A stretch of 64,000 bases of DNA from Pseudomonas sp. ICMP 561 (GCF_002699985.1 NZ_LKBT01000003.1:175331-239330); one strand, 5' to 3'. Positions 1-9,100 are shown, numbered from the stretch's first letter. Numbers and translations are program-made. Notes: generated by a model from the letters alone, not told the origin.

Positions 1-778
1 GCAATACGGTCACGTGGTCGGCAATCGAACCCACGAAGCCCATGTCGTGTTCCACCACCATCAACGAGTGCTTGACCGCCAGGCTCTTGAACAGCTCGGC
101 GGTGAATTCGGTTTCGGCGTCGGTCATGCCTGCGACTGGCTCGTCGAGCAGCAGCAATTGCGGATCCTGGACCAGCAACATGCCGATTTCCAGAAACTGT
201 TTTTGACCGTGTGAAAGCAGACCGGCCGGGCGCTGCATGGACGATGTCAATCGTATGGTTTCCAGTACTTCGTCGATGCGGTCGCGTTGTTCGCCACTGA
301 GTTTTGCCCGCAGGCTGGCCCACACCGATTTATCAGTCTTCTGAGCCAGTTCGAGGTTTTCAAATACGCTCAAGGCTTCGAAAACGGTAGGCTTCTGAAA
401 CTTGCGGCCGATACCCGCCTGGGCAATTTCCACTTCGCTCATCTGCGTCAGGTCCAGGGTTTCACCGAACCAGGCCTTGCCGTGACTTGGGCGAGTCTTG
501 CCGGTTATCACGTCCATCAGCGTGGTCTTGCCCGCGCCATTGGGGCCGATGATGCAGCGCAGTTCGCCGACGCTGATGTACAGATTCAGGTCGTTGAGTG
601 CCTTGAAACCATCGAAACTGACGCTGATGTCTTCCAGCGTAAGGATCGTGCCGTGGCGCGTGTTCAGCCCTTTGCCGACGCTTTGCCCCAGGCCAATCGC
701 ATCGCGGCTGGTGCCTGCATCAGCATTGGGGTCGAGAATAGGTTCGAGCATGAATGCCGGTGTCGGAGTGGTTTTCAT
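1..778 (-). CDS. urtD: Urea ABC transporter ATP-binding protein UrtD (3' part beyond window)
   Basis: This is the N-terminal part of an ABC ATPase that powers urea import with UrtE at the cytoplasmic face of the UrtBC channel. The visible 259 codons show Walker A (GPNGAGKTT), the signature LSHGQKQ and Walker B with LLLLDEPVAGMTD. They also show the switch region VVEHDMGFV, so nearly the whole domain is present and only the extreme C-terminus is missing at base 1. The ATG at 778-776 overlaps the urtC stop as ATGA, implying translational coupling. An N-terminal extension of about 40 residues before the ATPase fold (MKTTPTPAF...) is common in UrtD. Branched-chain amino acid LivG is the nearest alternative, but the urtA-B-C context favours urea. 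Confidence 0.9.
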   Translation of the reverse strand, partial: MKTTPTPAFMLEPILDPNADAGTSRDAIGLGQSVGKGLNTRHGTILTLEDISVSFDGFKALNDLNLYISVGELRCIIGPNGAGKTTLMDVITGKTRPSHGKAWFGETLDLTQMSEVEIAQAGIGRKFQKPTVFEALSVFENLELAQKTDKSVWASLRAKLSGEQRDRIDEVLETIRLTSSMQRPAGLLSHGQKQFLEIGMLLVQDPQLLLLDEPVAGMTDAETEFTAELFKSLAVKHSLMVVEHDMGFVGSIADHVTVL

Positions 779-1854
779 TGTTCGCCCCTCTTCTTGAGCA
801 AACCGATCACGCCTTTAGGCAGATACAGCGTGACGATGATGAACAGCGCGCCGAGGAAGAACAGCCAGTACTCCGGGAAGGCTACGGTGAACCAGCTTTT
901 CATGCCGTTCACGAGACCTGCGCCCAGCAGCGGGCCGATCAGCGTTCCGCGTCCGCCGAGCGCGACCCAGACGGCGGCTTCAATGGAATTGGTCGGTGAC
1001 ATTTCGCTCGGGTTGATGATGCCGACCTGCGGCACATACAGCGCGCCAGCCAAACCACACAGCACTGCGCTCAATACCCAGACAAACAGTTTGAAACCAC
1101 GCGGGTCGTATCCGCAGAACATCAGGCGGTTTTCGGCGTCACGTAGTGCGGTCAATACCCGGCCAAACTTGCTCTGCGCCAGACGCCAACCCACATACAG
1201 GCTCGCCACCAGCAGGATCACCGTCGCCAGAAACAGCGTGGCGCGGGTGCCTTGAGAGCTGATGCTGAAACCCAGAATGCTGCGGAAGTTGGTGAAGCCG
1301 TTGTTGCCGCCAAAACCGGTTTCGTTACGGAAGAACAGCAGCATGCCGGCGAAGGTCAGGGCCTGGGTCATGATCGAGAAATACACGCCTTTGATCCGCG
1401 AACGGAAGGCGAAGAAGCCGAACACCAGCGCCAGCAGACCCGGCGCCAACACTACAAGACACATGGCCCACAGGAAGTTATCCGTACCTGCCCAATACCA
1501 CGGCAGTTCGGTCCATGACAGAAAGGTCATGAATGCGGGCAAGCCATCGCCCGCCGCTTCGCGCATCAGGTACATGCCCATGGCATAGCCGCCGAGTGCG
1601 AAGAACAGGCCATGGCCCAAGGAGAGCAAACCGGCGTAACCCCAGACCAGATCCAGTGCCAGCGCGACAATGGCGTAACAGAGAATCTTGCCTACCAGCG
1701 TCAGGGTGTAGGCCGACACCTGAAAGCTGTTATCGGCAGGCAGCAAGGACAGCAGTGGCATCGCGAGCAGAATTGCCAGCACGACAACGCCAACCGCCAC
1801 AGTACCTTTGGGGCCGACTTTTTGTGCGGCAGTGACCATCAATGGTTGGTTCAT
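775..1854 (-). CDS. urtC: Urea ABC transporter permease UrtC
   Basis: This 359-aa inner-membrane permease of the LivM type forms the urea channel with UrtB. It shows multiple hydrophobic segments and the permease motif GYAGLLSLGHGLFFALGGYA around residues 70-90. A second conserved stretch near the C-terminus, GGRGTLIGPLLGAG, matches the EAA-like loop of this family. Its ATG (1854-1852) shares one base with the urtB stop (TGATG), and its stop overlaps the urtD start, so urtB-C-D is a tightly coupled operon. Length and order match known urtABCDE clusters. LivM is the only serious alternative. Confidence 0.92.
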   Translation of the reverse strand: MNQPLMVTAAQKVGPKGTVAVGVVVLAILLAMPLLSLLPADNSFQVSAYTLTLVGKILCYAIVALALDLVWGYAGLLSLGHGLFFALGGYAMGMYLMREAAGDGLPAFMTFLSWTELPWYWAGTDNFLWAMCLVVLAPGLLALVFGFFAFRSRIKGVYFSIMTQALTFAGMLLFFRNETGFGGNNGFTNFRSILGFSISSQGTRATLFLATVILLVASLYVGWRLAQSKFGRVLTALRDAENRLMFCGYDPRGFKLFVWVLSAVLCGLAGALYVPQVGIINPSEMSPTNSIEAAVWVALGGRGTLIGPLLGAGLVNGMKSWFTVAFPEYWLFFLGALFIIVTLYLPKGVIGLLKKRGEQ

Positions 1855-3425
1855 CAGTCGATCACCCGTCCTTTCAATGCGAAGAGGCCTTGCGGACGTT
1901 TCTGGATAAACAGAATGATCAGCGCCAGGATCAGGATCTTGCCCAATACAGCGCCGATTTGCGGTTCGAGAATCTTGTTGGCGATGCCCAGACCGAAGGC
2001 CGCCATGACGCTACCGGCCAGTTGCCCGACACCGCCGAGCACCACCACCAGGAACGAGTCAATGATGTAGCTCTGGCCCAGGTCCGGGCCGACGTTGCCG
2101 ATCTGACTCAGGGCTACGCCGCCCAGCCCGGCAATGCCGGAGCCGAGCCCGAAGGCCATCATGTCGATGCGCCCGGTCGGCACACCGCAGCAGGCGGCCA
2201 TGTTGCGGTTCTGGGTCACGGCACGCACGTTCAGGCCCAAGCGGGTTTTGTTCAGCAGCAGCCAGGTCAACACCACCACGAATAGCGCAAACGCAATGAT
2301 CACAATGCGGTTGTAGGGCAGTACGAGATTGGGCAGTACCTGGAGCCCGCCAGAGAGCCATTCAGGGTTGGCCACTTCAACGTTCTGCGCACCGAAGGCC
2401 AGACGCACGGCCTGTATCAGCATCAGGCTGATACCCCAGGTGGCAAGCAGGGTTTCCAGTGGTCGGCCATACAGATGGCGGATCACCGTGCGCTCCAGTG
2501 CCATGCCGATGGCCGCCGTAACGAAAAATGCCACTGGCAAGGCAATCAGCGGGTAATACTCGATAGCACCCGGCGCATAGCGCTGGAACATCAACTGCAC
2601 GACATACGTGGAGTACGCCCCAAGCATCAGCATTTCGCCGTGGGCCATGTTGATCACGCCCAGCAAGCCGAAGGTGATTGCCAGACCGAGCGCTGCCAGC
2701 AGCAGAATCGAGCCCAGCGACATCCCGCTGAATGCCTGACCGAGTAACTCGCCCACCATCAGCTTGCGTTTGACTTGAGCCAGGCTGGTTTCGGCCGCGA
2801 TACGCACGCTGGCGTCAGTTTCGACGCCTGGTGCCAATAAAGTTTCCAGACGAGTGCGGGCCAGCGGGTCACCGGTTTCGCCGAGCAGGCGCACGGCAGC
2901 CAGACGTACGGTCGGGCTGGAGTCAACCAATTGCAGATTGGCCAACGCCAATGTCAGCGCGTCATGGACGTCATCGTCTTTCTCATCGGCCAGTCGCACG
3001 CTCAGGAATGGCAACTGAGCAGGGCGGGCTGATTTTTGCAATTGCAGCGCCGCTGACAGACGAAGTTTTGCATCCTCAGACAGCAGTTGGTGGCTGGCCA
3101 GCGCGGTATCTACCAAACCACGCAAGCGGTTATTCAGGCGCAGTTTGCGCGGCTCATCGGTTGTTGGCGTATCAGTATCGACCGCGACGTATTTGTCACC
3201 GGTTTCGATGAATGCGCGTTTGCTGCTGTCGGCAGCGACGCGGCCTTCCTGCAAGGCATTGATCAGTTCAATGCGTCCCGGAACGGGTTGGGCGGCCCAG
3301 CTCTCAAGGAGTTCGGCCTGTTGTGCGGAACTGGCCGCCACGAAATCACCGGCATCGCTGGCTTGCGCGGCCATGGGCAGCAGCAGGGCGAGGGTGAAGA
3401 TGAAGCGGTACAGAATGTTGGGCAT
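1854..3425 (-). CDS. urtB: Urea ABC transporter permease UrtB
   Basis: This 523-aa protein begins with a signal peptide (about residues 1-22). An extracytoplasmic region of about 200 residues rich in helical repeats with Ala/Leu and Arg follows, then from about residue 220 a LivH-type membrane domain with GVINMAHGEMLMLGAY. The long N-terminal extension distinguishes UrtB from ordinary LivH permeases and supports urea rather than amino acid transport. It pairs with UrtC. The gene is 166 bp downstream of urtA, and that gap is filled by three hairpins, whereas urtB-C-D are directly overlapped. Confidence 0.92.
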   Translation of the reverse strand: MPNILYRFIFTLALLLPMAAQASDAGDFVAASSAQQAELLESWAAQPVPGRIELINALQEGRVAADSSKRAFIETGDKYVAVDTDTPTTDEPRKLRLNNRLRGLVDTALASHQLLSEDAKLRLSAALQLQKSARPAQLPFLSVRLADEKDDDVHDALTLALANLQLVDSSPTVRLAAVRLLGETGDPLARTRLETLLAPGVETDASVRIAAETSLAQVKRKLMVGELLGQAFSGMSLGSILLLAALGLAITFGLLGVINMAHGEMLMLGAYSTYVVQLMFQRYAPGAIEYYPLIALPVAFFVTAAIGMALERTVIRHLYGRPLETLLATWGISLMLIQAVRLAFGAQNVEVANPEWLSGGLQVLPNLVLPYNRIVIIAFALFVVVLTWLLLNKTRLGLNVRAVTQNRNMAACCGVPTGRIDMMAFGLGSGIAGLGGVALSQIGNVGPDLGQSYIIDSFLVVVLGGVGQLAGSVMAAFGLGIANKILEPQIGAVLGKILILALIILFIQKRPQGLFALKGRVID

Positions 3426-3446
3426 GGCGGGTGTCCTGAAAGGCGT

Positions 3447-3582
3447 CCAGATCGGGTGGATCTGGTGATCCCTGTAGGAGCTGCCGAAGGCTGCGATTGC
3501 GGTGTGTCAGGGGAACCCTATCGCAGCCTTCGGCAGCTCCTACAGAAGATGTGTTCGACCGCACCATAGCGGCGGTCGAACA
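3447..3582. repeat. Intercistronic hairpins and REP pair between urtA and urtB
   Basis: Three inverted repeats lie between urtA and urtB. A 10-bp perfect stem (TGTTCGACCG/CGGTCGAACA, 3552-3582) sits just after the urtA stop. A REP pair with arms TGTAGGAGCTGCCGAAGG follows at 3472-3545. A 7-bp stem at 3447-3465 (CCAGATC/GATCTGG) lies close to the urtB start. There is no clear T-run, so mRNA stabilisation or partial termination after the binding-protein gene is more likely than full termination; this is inferred. Confidence 0.75.
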
Positions 3583-3591
3583 TCCAGCGTG

Positions 3592-4857
3592 TTAATTACT
3601 CTTCACCACATGATCCGGCTTCTTGTCGTTACCCGGGATGTACGGGCTCCATGGCTGGGCGCGGATCGGCTCTTTGGTCTGCCAGACGACGTTGAACTGA
3701 CCGTTGTCCTCGACTTCGCCGATCATCACTGGCTTGTGCAGGTGGTGATTGGTTTTGTCCATGGTCAGGGTGAAGCCCGACGGCGCGGCGAAAGTCTGGC
3801 CTGCCATGGCTTCGCGGACTTTATCCACGTCGGTGGACTTGGCTTTCTCGACCGCTTGCGCCCACATGTGGATGCCCACGTAAGTGGCTTCCATCGGGTC
3901 GTTGGTCACCGCCTTGTCTGCACCCGGCAGGTTTTTCTTCTTGGCGTAGGCTTTCCAGGCAGCAACGAACTTGGTGTTGACCGGGTTCTCGACGGACTGG
4001 AAGTAGTTCCAGGCGGCCAGGTGACCCACCAGCGGTTTGGTGTCGATACCGCGCAGTTCTTCTTCACCCACCGAGAACGCTACAACCGGAACGTCGGTAG
4101 CCTTCAGGCCCTGGTTGGCCAGTTCTTTGTAGAACGGCACGTTGGAGTCGCCGTTGACGGTCGAGATAACAGCCGTCTTGCCGCCCGCAGAGAACTTCTT
4201 GATGTTGGCAACGATGGTTTGATAGTCAGCGTGGCCGAACGGGGTGTAGACCTCTTCGATGTCCTTGTCCGCTACACCTTTGGAGTGCAGGAACGAGCGC
4301 AGAATCTTGTTGGTAGTGCGTGGGTAAACGTAGTCGGTGCCCAGCAGGAAGTAACGCTTGGCTGCGCCACCGTCTTCGCTCATCAGGTACTCGACCGCGG
4401 GAATCGCCTGCTGGTTAGGCGCTGCGCCGGTGTAGAACACGTTCGGCGACATTTCTTCGCCTTCGTATTGAACCGGGTAGAACAGCAGGCCGTTGAGTTC
4501 TTCGAACACCGGCAGCACGGATTTGCGCGACACCGAGGTCCAGCAACCGAACACCACGGCAACCTTGTCCTGAGTCAGCAACTGACGACCTTTTTCAGCG
4601 AACAACGGCCAGTTGGACGCCGGGTCAACGACTACTGCTTCCAGCATCTTGCCGTTGACGCCGCCCTTGGCGTTGATTTCATCGATGGTCATCAACGCCA
4701 TGTCTTTGAGCGATGTTTCGGAGATAGCCATGGTGCCCGACAGCGAATGCAGGATGCCGACCTTGATGGTCTCGGCAGCTTGAACGGTCCATGTAAGGCC
4801 CATGGCCGCGATGGACGCGGACAGGGTAAACGCTTTGATCAGACTGCGACGCTTCAT
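3592..4857 (-). CDS. urtA: Urea ABC transporter substrate-binding protein UrtA
   Basis: This 421-aa periplasmic binding protein captures urea for UrtBCDE. The start chosen is the ATG at 4857, preceded by GGAGC. It gives a basic N-terminus with KRRSLIKA and a hydrophobic stretch ending in VQA, a Sec- or possibly Tat-type signal. An upstream in-frame extension to 4983 has no signal peptide logic and covers the promoter. The mature part opens with KVGILHSLSGTMAISE, characteristic of urea/short-amide binding proteins (UrtA/AmiC-like), and contains YPVQYEGEE and TDYVYPRTTN. It heads the urt operon and has a sigma-54-type promoter about 55 bp upstream. Confidence 0.94.
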   Translation of the reverse strand: MKRRSLIKAFTLSASIAAMGLTWTVQAAETIKVGILHSLSGTMAISETSLKDMALMTIDEINAKGGVNGKMLEAVVVDPASNWPLFAEKGRQLLTQDKVAVVFGCWTSVSRKSVLPVFEELNGLLFYPVQYEGEEMSPNVFYTGAAPNQQAIPAVEYLMSEDGGAAKRYFLLGTDYVYPRTTNKILRSFLHSKGVADKDIEEVYTPFGHADYQTIVANIKKFSAGGKTAVISTVNGDSNVPFYKELANQGLKATDVPVVAFSVGEEELRGIDTKPLVGHLAAWNYFQSVENPVNTKFVAAWKAYAKKKNLPGADKAVTNDPMEATYVGIHMWAQAVEKAKSTDVDKVREAMAGQTFAAPSGFTLTMDKTNHHLHKPVMIGEVEDNGQFNVVWQTKEPIRAQPWSPYIPGNDKKPDHVVKSN

Positions 4858-4920
4858 TGGGCTAGCTCCGTTATTGGTATTCGATGGGGCACACGAGATA
4901 ACGCATATCTGATTGCTGTT

Positions 4921-4938
4921 TAGCAAAGGCTGGGCCAA
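4921..4938 (-). promoter_or_regulatory. Candidate sigma-54 promoter of urtA
   Basis: Read on the minus strand, TTGGCCCAGCCTTTGCTA matches the -24/-12 consensus (TGGCAC-N5-TTGC). The invariant GG (4936-4935) and GC (4924-4923) are separated by exactly 10 bases. The predicted start is near 4912, giving a leader of about 55 bases before the urtA ATG. Nitrogen control of urea uptake by NtrC and RpoN is established in pseudomonads; its use here is inferred. Confidence 0.6.
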
Positions 4939-4950
4939 GGCACGGAATAG

Positions 4951-5028
4951 CCCACCAGAACAGGAAGCTGTCCTGGTGGACAAGAAATGGGCGCACCAGC
5001 ATGGGACTTATTTGGCGGACTGGTGCGC
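4951..5028. promoter_or_regulatory. Two dyads upstream of urtA, possible NtrC sites or terminator of the upstream gene
   Basis: Two inverted repeats lie 40 to 115 bases upstream of the predicted urtA start. One is CCACCAG...CTGGTGG (4951-4978, stem extended by ACAG/CTGT). The other is GCGCACCAG...CTGGTGCGC (4990-5028). The GCACC/GGTGC half sites resemble NtrC boxes, although the spacing in the second dyad is wider than a canonical single site. They also follow the stop of the toxin-like gene and could act as its transcription end, but no T-run is seen. Confidence 0.35.
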
Positions 5029-5056
5029 AGTGCTGCGCTTAATTGGTGCTAGTGCT

Positions 5057-8000
5057 TTAAAGCATCAACTCAGTGTTGCCGGAGTACAGATCAAACATTT
5101 TTTCCGGAATGGCGGCCGGGCTTTTGAAGTAAACGTAGAAACGCTTGCCTACAAGACGACTGGCCACCAGTTGTAGCGGCGTGGAGGGCGCAATCGCCAC
5201 GTGGTCTCCCAGAAAGCTGGTGAACAGGTTTTTCTTCGGCACAGACTCATTGAAAATGACAAACACTGTGCTGTCCTCACTGCCGGCCGCCTCGCGAATG
5301 AATCCGTCGCGGCTCCACTGTTCGCTGCTCCAGCGGCTGACAGAGGCAGACTGAATACCGTTATCCACGAACACCTGTCCGATCTCAGAGGTCAGCCTTC
5401 GCAGCCCGGCGGCGCTGACCAATGCAGCCCGATAAGCCCGCCCCTGATATTCGTTCAGGCGATAGAACTCGTTCAGAAAACGAAGGGTCCACGGTGTGCG
5501 CATTCTGGCGCGCAGCAGGCTGTTGATGGCCTGCGAGCCGCCTTCACAGTAATCCAGTATTTCAGGCAGTTCGCTGGCGTTGGAGGTTTGTGCCAGACGC
5601 AGATAGTTACGATTGAATGCCAGTTTGGACACTGTGCTGACCTCCTCCGCCGAGCTCGGCCAATCCTTGGTCACATCGCCCAGTTCCTGATCTGACTGTC
5701 TCAACAGCAGGCTGCTTATTCGGGTGCGCAGTGTTTCTATTCTGCTCCAGACGCCCGGGCTGGATTCCACGGCGTAGGCGCGTTCTCCAATCAGCAAGTC
5801 GGGATTGGTGACGTCTGCCCGATAGAGCCGACAGTGACCGAACAGCCAGGGCTGGCGTTTGATGAAGTATTGCTGCTCGCCTATCTGGACAGCATGAAAC
5901 TGGTTGGCATCGTAGGGTACAACGGCGTCAAGGTCTGTGCGTTGCGATGTAGGGCTGGATGATTCCAGATAGCCGATCTGCTCCTCACCTTGAGTGGTGG
6001 TGCGCTGTACCAGTGGCGTGGCTGATCGCAGATCCTCCAGCGGGGTGAAAGGCTCGCGATTTATGACCCAGCGACCCAGTGCAGCAGCGCCAAGGTAGCC
6101 AACCGCACACAACAATTCGAAGGCGGCCCCATGGTAATCACCTTCTCTGAGATGTTGAAAAGCCTCCCAGAGTTTGAACATGCCTATACCCGCCGCCAAG
6201 GCAATGAGTACCGGTGATGGAATGAACAGCATGGCAATATTCAGCGCGATGCTGCCAAGCAATGCCCCGTGTTTTTTGACCACTTCGGGCCGGAAGTGAA
6301 GCTCAGTCTTGCGCGTATGTTTCAGATCATGATGGGTCATGAGGTAGTCCTCGCCCTCATCAACGTAATCAGGTTCGCCGAAAATAAAGCTGGGCAGCCT
6401 GGCTGGCGCTTTCAGGTGTTTGTACGTTTCCCGTGCACGAAAGTGCTTGAGCCATTGCTCGTACTCTTCGGCACTGCATTCAACCGGGCGACTTTCCTTG
6501 GGTAGTTGGCGGAGCAGGTATCGGGTGAAGTCGGGATTATCCAGAAACTGCTCACGCATGGCCTTCTCGTTGGGGTACCAGCGAAATACCCGACTGTCCG
6601 GGGCATTGAGGGTACAGATCAACATCGGCTGATCGGTTGTTGAATCTTGCGGCGCGATGCGCATGACATCAGGCAGCGCGTGTTGCTCAAGGATCATGAA
6701 GTCGAGGTTGATCGTTTTGCCATCGACCTTCTGTCGGGTCTCGACGCAGGGGTTATCAATGATGACCTTCATCCATGCTCTGGCCGTGTCGGGTAGCGGG
6801 TCAGCCTGAGCCTGTACCTGGTCCATGCGCAGTTGGGCGATGGCGAGGCTTCTTACATTCTCAAGCCAGGCTGCCTGATGAGTTCCCTGGGGTTGCGGGC
6901 CGTCCGGAATGTCCCTGCACAGATGATGCAACTGGATGATCGATTTACTGTAATCCTGCGCGGCCGCCACCCAATGCTGCTGGTGCTCGTGGCTCACTCT
7001 CTGCCACCATTGGGGCATGTTGCTTGCGATCAGGCGATGGTCGTTGCGATCAAGCATCAGCGCATTGTCCAGATGCGCAGCCCGCGCCAGTCGCTGCGGT
7101 AAGGTGCGCGCAAACTCATCTGCGTCGATCCTCAGGGCTCTTGCCTGGTTCAACAAATAGCTGAAGTCGGCCTGTTGCCTGGCTAATTGTTGGTCAAACA
7201 ACACCTGCAATACATCGCCGTGCATGACTGACAAGCTCCACCTCGGCGCTTTGGTCGGGAACGTGAGGATTTTAGTGCGTGAGGCTGCGCTGAGGTTTTG
7301 CAGTACAACCTGTTTTTGGATGGAGTCACTAAAGCGCATCTCCAGCGAGTGGATCATCGCTGCAATGTTTGCAAAGCCTTCCAGACCTTGATGTTCAGTG
7401 CGCAGTAACACCTCCCCCAGACTGCTGTCATTCAATGCGGGTGGGACCAGACTATAGGTGTGCGTGAGGACAAATGCCCCGGGGAAAATGTGCACTTCGC
7501 CTTGGCCATCTATAAGTGCCAGTTGAAAGGCCCCGTATTTCTGGACGGTGTTGTCACCGGCTGAGCGTGGCCTGTCGAGTTGATCTTCAAGCATGGCGTG
7601 TTGGCTAATTGTGAGCAGGTTTTGCTCGACTGCCGCTTCGGACTCCAGCCGTAATGCTTTTTTGCGCTCGGTGATGAATCGCTCGCGTCGGCTGATGCCC
7701 TTGTCCAGGTAGCTCCAGTAGTCAGCCAATTGCTGGCGATAAGCAGGCTCAAGCGCGCTGATGAAATCCTTGTACAAATCCAGAATGTGCTGGCATTCGA
7801 GATGCGCGATTTCGTCGGCTTCATCCACTGTGTTCGCGGCTTTGTAGAAACCTGCGTGGACCGACAAATCGAAACTCTTGCGCCCCAGAACATGATCGAG
7901 GAGCGTGCCTCGAACGGGCTCGGAGTGCCGGAACTGACGCAGCGAGCGTTCGATGGTGGGGTGGCCTTGCGCGGGCAGCTGGGTGAAAGGCGGGATCGTC

Positions 8001-8164
8001 AGGGTTTTCAGTGTGTAGGACGTCAGCCAGGTGTGGTTGATGTCGATGCTGACGCCAGGGTGATCGCGTTTGAGCAGGCGCAGAAACTCCTGTTCGGCGA
8101 CCGTACGCAAGTCGGGTGGGTACGCCGCGTTGCTGGCAGCGGGTGAAGCAGATTGAGTTGTCAT
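5057..8164 (-). CDS. Large toxin-like protein (DUF6543/dermonecrotic-toxin-domain type), function unknown
   Basis: This 1035-aa protein has no signal peptide. It resembles the large pseudomonad proteins annotated with a dermonecrotic-toxin-like domain (DUF6543), judged by overall layout rather than one diagnostic motif. The N-terminal 600 residues are mainly helical. A hydrophobic double segment follows at about residues 640-700 (GSIALNIAMLFIPSPVLIALAAG, cut here for length, and FELLCAVGYLGAAALG), typical of pore or translocation hairpins. The C-terminal 330 residues contain a Leu-rich helical part and a final region with FVIFNESVP and FYVYFKSPA. It stands alone between urtA and a copper chaperone, with no adjacent secretion or immunity gene on its strand. 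ATG at 8164 has only a weak GGA upstream. The toxin role is inferred from family resemblance. Confidence 0.55.
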   Translation of the reverse strand: MTTQSASPAASNAAYPPDLRTVAEQEFLRLLKRDHPGVSIDINHTWLTSYTLKTLTIPPFTQLPAQGHPTIERSLRQFRHSEPVRGTLLDHVLGRKSFDLSVHAGFYKAANTVDEADEIAHLECQHILDLYKDFISALEPAYRQQLADYWSYLDKGISRRERFITERKKALRLESEAAVEQNLLTISQHAMLEDQLDRPRSAGDNTVQKYGAFQLALIDGQGEVHIFPGAFVLTHTYSLVPPALNDSSLGEVLLRTEHQGLEGFANIAAMIHSLEMRFSDSIQKQVVLQNLSAASRTKILTFPTKAPRWSLSVMHGDVLQVLFDQQLARQQADFSYLLNQARALRIDADEFARTLPQRLARAAHLDNALMLDRNDHRLIASNMPQWWQRVSHEHQQHWVAAAQDYSKSIIQLHHLCRDIPDGPQPQGTHQAAWLENVRSLAIAQLRMDQVQAQADPLPDTARAWMKVIIDNPCVETRQKVDGKTINLDFMILEQHALPDVMRIAPQDSTTDQPMLICTLNAPDSRVFRWYPNEKAMREQFLDNPDFTRYLLRQLPKESRPVECSAEEYEQWLKHFRARETYKHLKAPARLPSFIFGEPDYVDEGEDYLMTHHDLKHTRKTELHFRPEVVKKHGALLGSIALNIAMLFIPSPVLIALAAGIGMFKLWEAFQHLREGDYHGAAFELLCAVGYLGAAALGRWVINREPFTPLEDLRSATPLVQRTTTQGEEQIGYLESSSPTSQRTDLDAVVPYDANQFHAVQIGEQQYFIKRQPWLFGHCRLYRADVTNPDLLIGERAYAVESSPGVWSRIETLRTRISSLLLRQSDQELGDVTKDWPSSAEEVSTVSKLAFNRNYLRLAQTSNASELPEILDYCEGGSQAINSLLRARMRTPWTLRFLNEFYRLNEYQGRAYRAALVSAAGLRRLTSEIGQVFVDNGIQSASVSRWSSEQWSRDGFIREAAGSEDSTVFVIFNESVPKKNLFTSFLGDHVAIAPSTPLQLVASRLVGKRFYVYFKSPAAIPEKMFDLYSGNTELML

Positions 8165-8289
8165 GATTCCGTTTCGTTTTGTGAAAGATGCAGCTCACGA
8201 AATCGGATTTGGGGGAGGGTGTCTGTCGGCTGGAGGGAGTTTCTTGTTGGGGATATTCTGCAAGGGTTGTAGGCGTCAGGTCTGTGAGC

Positions 8290-8511
8290 TCCTGTAGGAC
8301 TGGCTTTAGCCGGGAGGGCTATTTCTGACTGCCCCATTTGTGGAGCCAAAAATGCAGTCCTCCTGGCTAAAGCCAGTCCTGCCGGGTTAGCGGTGAACTT
8401 GAGGTTGAGGCATATCTTGTGGGAGCGAATTCATTCGCGAAAGGGCCGATAGATTCACAGTATTTTCGTCGTCAGGGATGCAGCCCTCCCGGCTAAAGCC
8501 AGTCCTACAAG
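8290..8511. repeat. REP cluster upstream of the toxin-like gene
   Basis: The 359-bp gap 8165-8523 holds no gene. It contains an inverted REP pair (GGACTGGCTTTAGCC at 8297-8311 and its complement at 8365-8379). A third copy of the same family lies at 8484-8510, and a single element of another family (GGGAGCGAATTCATTCGCGA) at about 8421-8440. Confidence 0.85.
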
Positions 8512-8523
8512 ATCAAAACCCTG

Positions 8524-8994
8524 TCAGTGACTGTGCGCGGATGCCCCAGGCGGCTGCTTCAGTACTTCGACCTCTAGCGTGACCGCACCTGACTTCTCGA
8601 AATGCAGGGTCAACGGGAAGCTTTTACCCTCCGTAAGCGAAGCCTTGTCCTTCAGGTCCAGCAGCATCACGTGATAACCCATTGGCGCGAATACGGCGTC
8701 GCCACCCGCCGGGACTTCCACGTTTGGCACTTGCTGCATCTTCATCAAACCGTTGGCGTGAACATGTTCGTGAAGCTGAGCCGTGCCTGCGATGGGCGTG
8801 TCTACGCTGAGCAGGCGGTCTGTGCTCTGCCCATTGTTGTGAATGACAAAATAGGCCGCGACGTTGGGCGCATTCGGCGGCAGCTCCATTGACCATGGGC
8901 TGGCAATATTCAGCTCGGCTGCGCGGTAGTCATTGGCGTTGGCGTAAGTCACTGGCAGCAATAATGCGGTCAGCATGAGCAGGTGCTTCAACAT
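8524..8994 (-). CDS. Periplasmic copper chaperone PCu(A)C family
   Basis: This 156-aa exported protein has a signal peptide (MLKHLLMLTALLLPVTYANA). It carries the copper-binding arrangement of the PCu(A)C family: H-E-H-V-H, then K-M-Q-Q, and later Y-H-V-M-L (the H(M)x10Mx21HxM pattern). A His-rich tail (SAHSH) may add metal binding. Such proteins hand Cu(I) to the CuA site of cytochrome oxidase. The ATG at 8994 is chosen because AGGAG lies 9 bases upstream and the signal peptide starts there; an in-frame start 30 bases earlier adds nothing. The gene is flanked by REP clusters on both sides and appears monocistronic. Confidence 0.88.
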   Translation of the reverse strand: MLKHLLMLTALLLPVTYANANDYRAAELNIASPWSMELPPNAPNVAAYFVIHNNGQSTDRLLSVDTPIAGTAQLHEHVHANGLMKMQQVPNVEVPAGGDAVFAPMGYHVMLLDLKDKASLTEGKSFPLTLHFEKSGAVTLEVEVLKQPPGASAHSH

Positions 8995-9100
8995 TAAAGA
9001 GACTCCTGTCGATTGAGCTGCCATTTAGCCTGAACAGCCTGGCGATGTAAAAAAGCCCGGAATGTGGCGCGGTGCCGCGCTGTCGCAAAGCAATGTAGTA

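Noticed and set aside
287..1255. 322-aa plus-strand frame opposite urtD/urtC
   Set aside because: Antisense shadow of two clear ABC transporter genes.
3502..4923. 473-aa plus-strand frame opposite urtA
   Set aside because: Shadow of urtA on the other strand; no family resemblance, no start site.
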